Positions 56,783 through 64,000 of a stretch of 64,000 bases of DNA are shown piece after piece. The notes beneath the pieces are model-generated. The model was not told the DNA's origin and did not search any database. It worked only from the letters and a program-made list of their open reading frames with translations. Position numbers and translations under genes: made by a program. The DNA is from Ophiosphaerella korrae (lineage: Eukaryota; Ascomycota; Dothideomycetes; Pleosporales; Phaeosphaeriaceae). Within the stretch, counting starts at the first letter, position 1. Each line of letters begins with the position of its first letter. The stretch spans positions 62,001 through 126,000 of the forward strand of contig JALNQF010000037.1 in the NCBI GenBank assembly GCA_028456385.1, in the 5' to 3' direction.

Positions 56783-57521
56783 TTAGTAGCTTTTTCCATC
56801 TGCGAACTTGAGCTTCAAACTCTTAAGGTTTACGCCATCAAACATGCGTACGTTGACACACGTCATGCCAGCGAAAAAGTTGGGGTCTGCGATTACTATG
56901 TCAGTGGTTGCCAGAAGCACTACACAGTATTTATGCTCGGTTTCTACATACCAATGCTCCGAGCCATGCAGCTTGCACCGCATGTGCCGCAAAAGTAATG
57001 TGCGACCTTGGGTTTGGGACCGAAAGTGTACGACTACAAGATCAGGTTAGCGCACACTGCAAAGAAGTCGATCATGTAGAAAAGCCGCTCATCGCTCGAA
57101 TTGTACACTTGGGCATTTTGTGCAATCTCATAGATCCAAATAGAAGACTTACTCGTAATTCAGAAAAATCCCCTTTGGTGAAGGTAACGTCCGCGTTAGG
57201 AGGGTAGATAAATAGGTATCCGTTGCGGCTGCAGATGCTGCAGTTACATTCTGGATGTAGCGATTAGTGCATTTCTGTATTGCAATTTCGTGTACCTACC
57301 CGTGACCTCGGCGCTGGGATCGTCAAGAGGAGGAGATGCAGTTACAGCGTAGGAAAAGGCGCCACAGTGACAGGATGCATTGTCTGTTGAAGCGCCTCTA
57401 TGTTAGATACACAATATACACTGATGATTTTTTTGGGTTGAGTATGCATACAGGTTTTCCTAGGAGCTGAGGCAGCGGGTGCGCTGGGCAGAGTAACTTC
57501 AGGGTTGACAGTGTCTGACAT
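56783..57521 (-). CDS. GFA/CENP-V-like zinc protein 2
   Basis: Five exons on the minus strand: 57521-57452, 57383-57300, 57250-57153, 57033-56952 and 56886-56783, 145 residues, with every phase consistent. Motifs in order: NASCHCGAFSYAV, ECNCSICSRNGYLFIYPP, FTKGDFSELR, SYTFGPKPKVAHYFCGTCGA, then SIDPNFFAGMTCVNVRMFDG. Zinc ligands CHC, CNCSIC and CGTCGASC match the neighbour. Donors are GTATGC, GTAGGT, GTAAGT and GTATGT. The two genes are tandem and alike but have different intron numbers (four against two), so duplication is old or introns have been lost or gained. Likely a small cytosolic enzyme or carrier that binds zinc; the substrate is unknown. Confidence 0.85.
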
Positions 57522-58013
57522 GTTGGAGAGACGATAATGTTTTGAAGGCACAGTTTTGCAAGAAGGAGCTGATGAGTAGTTGGGGATATCGAGTAGCGAT
57601 CCGTCCTTATATGAGGCTCTGGTCACAAGGATAGCGCATTGGAGGCGTTCAAAGGGGAACCTCAGCCCATGCCGCAGCGAATGAGGGGCACGATGCTCGC
57701 CACCAGCGCGCGGGGAACGCGAAGTCAGCTGAGAGGCGATTCATCCGCGCGCAAGATGATACTCGCTTGTATGCATGCCTGAGTCACAGAGAGCTATGAC
57801 GATGAATCAAAACTATATTTCTCTCTGACTTGGGTTGATGTAGAAGGTCTAGAGGTAGAAAGGCCTAGCATTGCTTGGTGGGGTCGAACGTCTAGTCTAA
57901 ATGTGTACTCTTGTAGGCGAAAAGGGTGTATTTCCCGTGTATCATAGGGAAATCAAAGCCAATATCTAAGGCATGCGTGTACAAACATCAATCACACCGC
58001 TATCATTCCCCCC
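57522..58013. other. Intergenic, nothing recognised
   Basis: Promoter side of the second GFA-like gene and 3' flank of the lipase gene. No open frame of interest. Confidence 0.45.
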
Positions 58014-60338
58014 TCAAAGCACCTTCTCTCTTGATTCTTGAATCTCGGCTTCAAGATCCCTGTTACCTTCCCCACTACCCCCGCCGACCTGCTGCGCTCC
58101 CTTCTTGCTCCACTCGCCAGCCGTGACATCCAATGCTCTCGTTGCGTCTTCTCTTTCGCTGCTTCTTCGCTCATAGAAATCATGCACATCTTCACAGCCC
58201 CTGGGTACGCGACACATCTTCCTCGCCTCCATTGGTGCTGTTTTCCATAATATTTCTCTAACTTCCTTACCGACCTTCTCAATCGCGTCCATAGCCCAGA
58301 GCACGTCAAGATGCTCGTAACCCTCAATGATTTTTGAGTGTACAACATCAACAAATGGCTCACGGCCTCTCTCAAAGCGACGAAGAAGACGACGACCGTC
58401 GACTAGATCATCTGAGCCACAGACCCATAATGCAAATGGTGGTGTATCCGGTCCGTACCATGCATAACGTGCATTTCTGCTGTTTCGTCGACGTAATCCA
58501 TGCTTGCTTTTGCCGAGTGCTGCCGTCTTGGACTGGGAGTTGGACGTTTCTCCAGAAGGCTTTGCATGGGTAGCGTTGTGATCTTCTTCTTCGTCCTCTT
58601 CTTCCTCCATTGTCTTCTCTTCATGCGTAGCCAAAATGCACTTCTGTTTAGCAAAGCACTCCCGGCCGAGCCACCATCTCATACTCTCTGCACTCACGTA
58701 GACTGGAGCGAATTGGAACATTCGATGCCTCAAATCTCGCTCCCAACGGTCGTCGGTCCAACTAAACAGGAATGCGAAGATGCGATACCCCATGTCTCCA
58801 TAAAAACGACTTGGGAGAAGAGAGTGCATGGTCATCATGAAGGGAATAAATGCGTGAATGCCAAAAATCATTCGAAACATGAGAGGGCTTATAACGCTCA
58901 TAAACTTGAACTGCGCTTTGCCGATAAGCGGGCCTGCGTATGCTGCAGGAGCCAGAGCGCAAAAGACTGAGATCTTTTCCCCAATGTCCGGTCTCTGCTC
59001 TTTTGCGAGGGCAATAAGCGTTTGTGTTGTGCCTTGACTGTGAGCGATAAGACCTAGTTTCTCGAAGCTGGTCTCGGACAAGACGCGTGAGACTAACGCT
59101 GGAAGATCTAGCACACCCATTTGCCTGATATTCCACGCCCACATTCTTGGGTCACCGTACCTGAGCATGGTATGTCGTGGCTTGAATCCACATCTATTAT
59201 TACCTAGCCAGACGTCGTATCCACTCTTCGCTAGGAAGAACGCAAGGCTGTCGTCGTCGTTTGTGCAGTATGCACCTGCAGACTGTAACAGGCCATGGAT
59301 CATGAGAACTGGATACTTTTTATTGCCGTTTGAGTTTTGGGAGCCCACAACACCTTCTTGCGGGCTATTTTCAGGGAAAATGTCAGGAGAATGTGGCGAT
59401 CGTTGTGATTTCGCAGCACGTTTATATTCTCGAGGATTGTAGATGTGCCACAGCTCGATAATGAAGCCATCTTCGGTTTGCACATCAAATATCTCACATT
59501 CTAGCCCGACGCGACGCGCATAAAGACGTACATCGCATTTCAGGGGATCTGGTCCGCCTTCAAGTGGGGTGAAGTCGTCTTTATTTTGACCTTCTAAATC
59601 CTCATCCCCAGTCCCTCTAGGTGTTACTTTGTGCCTCCTTTGCCACGCCTTCTCAGCTAACCTTCTTGTCCTCCTCCGCCTCTCTTCCTCGTGATAAAAT
59701 GGTCGCCTTTTAGCTGGGTTTCGGAACGTAAGATGCAGCCCTAGGCGGTGAATCCAACCTGGTAAAGAGGTAAAAACAGCGCCAAGAACAATGACCAGCA
59801 GGAACAACAAGGATAAGATTGCTGATGATGCTCGAAAAATCCAATACTGCAGCTTCCTCATCAATGTTGGGGGTCCATACATCGGTAACGGTGGAAATAG
59901 AGGGCTGGTTTTCCAAGGCGCCTTTGAGTCACCCAGGGGCGCATCAGACTTTCCCTCTCCATCCTTCTCTTCCTCGGCTGGAAGTAGCCCATGTACTGTA
60001 CCATCTTTTGCTATGCGTGTTTTTGGCTCCACTGGGGCGTCCGGAAACGCATCGCGATCCTCAACGACATTTCGCAACCTATTGAGCCTCGTCGCTTCTT
60101 CTATGGGCACAGCCGGTAGCCGACCGCCATCTGCAGTTTGAATCACGGGGTCTTGTGCTGTAATAAATGTCGCCTGCACTGCTTGGGTTAATCCGCTATC
60201 ACTCTTTTGGTTTGACGAATACTGGCCGAGACGTTCGGCTTGTTGCGCGAATTCAATCGTTGCTTCAGCCTTGGATGGTGGCGTCTCATCACAACCATAC
60301 TCGGTGTTCTGTTTAGTGGAGGTCGTAGTCGTGCTCAT
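58014..60338 (-). CDS. Membrane-anchored steryl-ester-hydrolase-type lipase
   Basis: Intronless frame of 774 residues. The N-terminal 150 residues are polar and disordered. One membrane helix follows at about residues 166-190 (SSAILSLLFLLVIVLGAVFT). The acid-lipase fold then shows CEIFDVQTEDGFIIELWHIY, the oxyanion-hole HGLLQSAG near 345, GYDVWLGNNRC, and the nucleophile elbow AHSQGTT near 430. The acidic residue is probably in GSDDLVD near 643, and the histidine in GYEHLD near 675. A very acidic insert (EEEEDEEED) splits the fold before the last strands. The plan matches yeast Yeh1/Yeh2/Tgl1, which hydrolyse steryl esters at lipid droplets or plasma membrane. The exact substrate is inferred. 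Confidence 0.87.
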   Translation of the reverse strand: MSTTTTSTKQNTEYGCDETPPSKAEATIEFAQQAERLGQYSSNQKSDSGLTQAVQATFITAQDPVIQTADGGRLPAVPIEEATRLNRLRNVVEDRDAFPDAPVEPKTRIAKDGTVHGLLPAEEEKDGEGKSDAPLGDSKAPWKTSPLFPPLPMYGPPTLMRKLQYWIFRASSAILSLLFLLVIVLGAVFTSLPGWIHRLGLHLTFRNPAKRRPFYHEEERRRRTRRLAEKAWQRRHKVTPRGTGDEDLEGQNKDDFTPLEGGPDPLKCDVRLYARRVGLECEIFDVQTEDGFIIELWHIYNPREYKRAAKSQRSPHSPDIFPENSPQEGVVGSQNSNGNKKYPVLMIHGLLQSAGAYCTNDDDSLAFFLAKSGYDVWLGNNRCGFKPRHTMLRYGDPRMWAWNIRQMGVLDLPALVSRVLSETSFEKLGLIAHSQGTTQTLIALAKEQRPDIGEKISVFCALAPAAYAGPLIGKAQFKFMSVISPLMFRMIFGIHAFIPFMMTMHSLLPSRFYGDMGYRIFAFLFSWTDDRWERDLRHRMFQFAPVYVSAESMRWWLGRECFAKQKCILATHEEKTMEEEEDEEEDHNATHAKPSGETSNSQSKTAALGKSKHGLRRRNSRNARYAWYGPDTPPFALWVCGSDDLVDGRRLLRRFERGREPFVDVVHSKIIEGYEHLDVLWAMDAIEKVGKEVREILWKTAPMEARKMCRVPRGCEDVHDFYERRSSEREDATRALDVTAGEWSKKGAQQVGGGSGEGNRDLEAEIQESREKVL

Positions 60339-60996
60339 CGTATCGACGATTTAGTGTGTGGAGAAGCTAGAGGGGCCCATATAAGAGGATAAGGTGTACA
60401 ACGGACTATAAGACTAGAATGAGGGTTTATGTCGATTCTTTCTAAGAAAATGATGTTCACAATGCGGAGATAAGATGTTGGAATTTCCATGGTGAGATTG
60501 AGCGCGCCGCAAAAGAGCCCTTCGGCTTGTGAAAGATTGTGGCTAAATCGATCCACGCGCCCAGCTTGGCATGTTACGTCAAAGATTGAATGATACCGCG
60601 GAGACTAGTATCTACCAAGCCCAATCAAAGGGCTTGAAACTAATCGTGCCTCAGTGGCGCTCTTGCTCTAAAGATGCGAACCAAGGTTGGAGAGGGCATA
60701 CTTCTCGACTCAATGCATACAAGAGTCGAATGCTCCTGTTTCCCAGCCAATCAAAGCGAGACGATCGCTTATAGGCGTATTTGAGTGATGGTCAAGAGTA
60801 AGAAGACATCGCCGATGGATCAGACGTTAATCTGAGTATGTCACAAACGGCCTCGGAAATGCACATACGCATCGTCGAGTGACCATAGAAAAATAGAGAA
60901 AGACGGCAAAGAAGTGGTATTGTCCTGAAAAGCCCATGGCGCCAACCCAATGCATACATGTTCGTTTACAGCGATGTACAAATACGGTGCTATTTA
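60339..60996. other. Intergenic, nothing recognised
   Basis: Between the lipase start and the COA3 stop (both minus strand). A small plus-strand frame at 60571-60774 lacks any recognised feature. Confidence 0.45.
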
Positions 60997-61378
60997 TTAT
61001 TTCCTTGCATCGACAGCCTGCTGCACAGCTTGCGTGGTCCCGCCGGATAACTGCTGGGCTGGCCGCTGGAGAGGCTTGTCGGGTACAATGACATCCTCAA
61101 ACTCGTCCTGGGAAATAGCATTGATGGTGTACGTGTCTACGAAGAGTGAGGCAATGGACTATAGTTGTGCACAAAGAAACATACAAATGCCAATTACCAG
61201 CGTGCAGATGGCGATGCCAGTAATGGTATTCTTGACCAGGTACGGGGCACGAGCTCGGAGCAGAGCCGGCGAGGCCCGCATGCGTTCGTCATAGTACGTG
61301 GATCGAAATGGTTTGCTGTAGATGTTGTTAGTATAGCGACTCTTCACACACACGACGACAGGCAACTCACTATCCCAT
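60997..61378 (-). CDS. COA3: Cytochrome c oxidase assembly factor 3
   Basis: Predicted exons 61378-61371, 61315-61185 and 61136-60997 on the minus strand, 92 residues. The first coding exon is only 8 nt (ATGGGATA); its intron (GTGAGT, branch ACTAAC, acceptor TACAG) changes the frame so that an upstream ATG at 61471 would be out of phase. The product MGYKPFRSTYYDERMRASPA LLRARAPYLV KNTITGIAIC TLVIGIYTYT INAISQDEFE DVIVPD... fits the family: matrix-side S-P-A-L-L-R-A-R, one inner-membrane helix, then the YTINAxSQDxF motif. COA3 stabilises newly made Cox1 with Cox14 in mitochondria. Length agrees with the yeast protein (about 85). Divergent with the symplekin gene. Confidence 0.83.
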
Positions 61379-61792
61379 GGTGGCGTGGCGTGCTGAGACT
61401 CCAGTCCTGCGGGGAAGGAAGCACCATCTGACAACCTCTCGCCGCGGTGGTGCTTTCGACTTTTGTGCATGACTAAGCGCCTCTTGGCCAAGACTTGCCT
61501 GCCCGCCGGTCTGCCTGCAAGCTTCCCTCGACCTCACCCAGCAGCCGCTGCCGTAGACATCCAACACATCTCCATCAGGCACGTGCCTTTCCCTTCTCCA
61601 CACTCCTTTGTCCTTTAGTTACCTGTTGGCATCGCCGGGAATGGGAGAGCGTGCTGCGGCCGCTACTGTGCATAGTCGCGCTGTTACTTGGACTGCATCG
61701 CGCGCGTGAACCACACAAGCGTCGCCTCTCCTTCCTCACCCTCACTCAAAGAAACAAAGCGCACCACCTGCACCACCTGCACCACCATCACC
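61379..61792. promoter_or_regulatory. Bidirectional promoter between COA3 and symplekin/PTA1
   Basis: 414 bp between the divergent start codons, therefore shared 5' sequence. A repeated CACCTGCACCACCTGCACCA tract sits just before the PTA1 start codon. No particular binding site is claimed. Confidence 0.5.
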
Positions 61793-64000
61793 ATGAGTGC
61801 GCAGACGATACAGCAGCTGGACTCAGCCCGGTCGCTCGCATTAGGCGACGGCAGATACTATCCTACCATTATTCCAGGCGTGCTCCCCATCATCGGCTAC
61901 AGCGCTGACAGCCAGAGTGTTGATATCCAGCGCTGGGGGGCTGACTTTCTGGCCGAGGCCTTTGCCTCCCCAACATGGCCGCCAGAAGCCAAGGAGAATA
62001 GCGCGTCGTCAGTGCTGGCCACGCTGAAGGACTACCTCGACCATGTTGACGACAAGAGTGTCATCAAGAGCGTCGTCCAGGCGGCGGCAAGTGTGTATCC
62101 GCTAGTCTACAGGCACATGTGAGTAACACCATCCCCTGGGCATCAGATAGTTTTCCCTTCTTGATAAATGCGCTCCGCATGGCTCAACCTCCTGCCAGCC
62201 CCATGCCCGCCTGGCCGCAGTCATGTCGAACTTTCTCTCATACTTGAATGTGCCCCAGTGTCTCGAATCCCAACGATGCCCAAGATTGGCAGCTCATGTC
62301 GTCTATCAAGACGAGCATCCTGCGCCGTATGGATACCGCCACCCCAGGCGTACGGATATGCTGCGTCAAGTTCCTTCAGCAGGTCGTGCTGGTACAGACG
62401 CCAGGCGTCGTCGACCCTAGAGTACAGTCTGCCCCTTCACAACATACCCGAATCATTCACTCATGCTTTGCAGAGACCCGACCATAACGATATCTCCCTC
62501 GCACTCGTGCCCCGAGACCATGCTGTTCTTTCGTATTCGAGTCTAGAGGCAGAAGGGCATGGGCTCCTCGATAGGCTGTTGGACATTATACATGGAGATC
62601 ATAGGTCAGATAGACTTTTGAGTGATACCACGGCTTCTCTGACAGGACACAGTGATGGTCTAGTGGTGACGGCAACGCTGAACACGTTGGCCGTGTTATT
62701 TCACCGGCGACCAATCGCTGCAAACAAGATCTTGACTAGTGTTCTCAACTTCAACCCTCTCAAGCTTGCCAGCACACCTTTAACGCCTAAGAACAAGGTG
62801 ATTTTGAAATCGATTGAGCGTACAACACGTTCTCTCCTAATGAATATTGTGAAGAGGTACGTGCAGCTTACACATAATTCATGGTGGTATAGACTGAGTT
62901 TCATTTTAGGAACCCCGAGAATCCCATAAATGCACGGATACAGCAGTATATAGAGCGCATACATCGCGCTCGTGTTGAGGCCTTTGACCAATCTAACCGC
63001 AAACGACCAGCACCAAGTGAACCAGCTGATGTACCCGACCCAGCCAAGAGACAGCGAGTTGTCCCAGAAGTGCCTAACCCTGCCCCCAATCATGTACAGT
63101 CTGTTCCACCGCTGCCTTCAGGCCCAGTCAGCTGGCGCCAGCTGTATACTCTCAATCCTGAAGGCAGTACGAGTAATTTCGATGTGCAAGCTTTTAAGGA
63201 TCCGGAGCAGTTATTGAGAATTCTCGTGCCTGTCTTGCAATCTGTAGATGCACAGAGGCTTGACCATGCTATCAACGTATGTAATACCAGAAATTTGATC
63301 TCCTCATTTAGACCTGCCCATTATCTTAGTCGGCGACCAGGCTTGACGAAATGCCAAGTCACGTGCAAGGGCAGGGATTCAATGCACCCATCCACAATGT
63401 ATCACAGAGCACCAGCTAACTTTAGTACGTAGATTGTTCGTGGTCGGTACCTCACCCTCAGCCAGGCCGCTCGCAGCCAGCCGATATTAGCCCCCACAGA
63501 AGATGACGAAGAATACGAACCAGACTTCGAGCCTGAAGACACCGAACAAATCGTCAATAGACTCGATGGTTTACCCCCGACCGATTTTGTCCCTCAATCG
63601 GGGCCTGCAGCGCCCCTTGCGCCATACAAGCTTCCTGAAGCGCCACCCTTATCAGAACAGGAGGTCCAAAAATATGGAGACCAAACTATCTATCGAGCGT
63701 TTGGTATGCTCTCCAGTGTTGATGAAAACCAGAGGAGCAAAGTTACAAAGTCAGGATTCAACCGGCTCGCCGCCACTGACTATGGCCGAGACGCATGGAT
63801 CACTATTCTTTCTCGACTGGCTACACGAGCGAGCGCTGGGCTTGAAGACCCGAATGGGGGTATCAAGGACGAGTATGCAGTAAAGAGCGCCAAAGGCGGC
63901 CTGTCTATCAGCGATTCAGTCAGAGATGGGCTGTATAATTACATCATTCATGATTGGAAAAAGCGCATCGATGTGGCGATATCTTGGCTTAACGAAGAGT
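61793..64000 (+). CDS. PTA1: Symplekin/Pta1 mRNA 3'-processing factor, 3' end outside window
   Basis: Exons 61793-62118, 62259-62421, 62474-62856, 62910-63276 and 63433 to beyond 64000; phases agree, about 602 residues visible. Introns of 140 and 156 nt are longer than the local norm. The helical-repeat N-terminus follows symplekin: FLAEAFASPTWPPEAKENSA, SVVQAAASVYPLVYRHIVSN, MDTATPGVRICCVKFLQQVV, LNTLAVLFHRRP, and SIERTTRSLLMNIVKR. A basic stretch NRKRPAPSEP...PAKRQRVVPE may be a nuclear signal. An acidic loop EDDEEYEPDFEPEDTE follows. Symplekin/Pta1 is the scaffold of the cleavage and polyadenylation factor and contacts Ssu72 and CPSF-73. The C-terminal part is not seen. Confidence 0.88.

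Noticed and set aside
61159..61491. A longer COA3 starting upstream near 61471 or 61491
   Set aside because: It reads through an intron with good donor, branch and acceptor and adds residues unlike the family N-terminus.

Overview
The window comes from a filamentous ascomycete. The short introns (about 44-60 nt, GTRNGT donors, CTRAC-like branch sites, YAG acceptors), the gene families present and the CpA-to-TpA (RIP-type) mutations in repeats all point to Pezizomycotina. Gene content suggests Dothideomycetes, probably Pleosporales, but that rank is inference from memory of gene families, not a search. All exon joins given here were built by hand from splice signals and checked for reading phase; none has transcript support.

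Layout. Left core block (1-25.6 kb): the 3' part of VPS8 (CORVET), an AT-rich repeat patch with a broken F-box-like fragment, a CAF120/SKG3-like PH protein, a BAH-PHD chromatin reader (EPR-1-like candidate), TspO, ARS2/SERRATE, a PX-domain protein of the YPR097W/Lec1 type, ERV46, and a short NXF/Mex67-like protein without an NTF2 domain. Accessory island (about 25.6-42.4 kb): gene-poor and AT-rich, with a decayed LINE, several MITE-like inverted-repeat elements and two unusual minus-strand genes. One is an 809-residue fusion of a fungal STAND-type N-terminal (HeLo-like) domain, a heptad-like linker and an E2-like fold with no catalytic cysteine. The other is a PNP-NACHT-ankyrin NLR whose 99-bp ankyrin array continues for about 24 further in-phase units beyond a premature stop and carries RIP-type mutations. 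Right core block (42.4-64 kb): SulP sulfate permease, an MFS transporter, RNase P/MRP subunit RPP1, casein kinase 2 alpha, valyl-tRNA synthetase with a probable mitochondrial upstream start, two tandem GFA/CENP-V-like genes, a membrane steryl-ester-hydrolase-type lipase, COA3, and the 5' part of symplekin/PTA1.

How the parts relate. The core genes are housekeeping genes of trafficking, RNA processing, translation and mitochondria, and are not functionally linked beyond two tight divergent pairs (RPP1/CKA1 and COA3/PTA1). The island reads as a fast-evolving allorecognition or immunity locus: two cell-death-type receptor genes about 2.8 kb apart (from the array's original stop codon to the fusion gene's start), embedded in transposon debris. 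No tRNA, rRNA or CRISPR was recognised.
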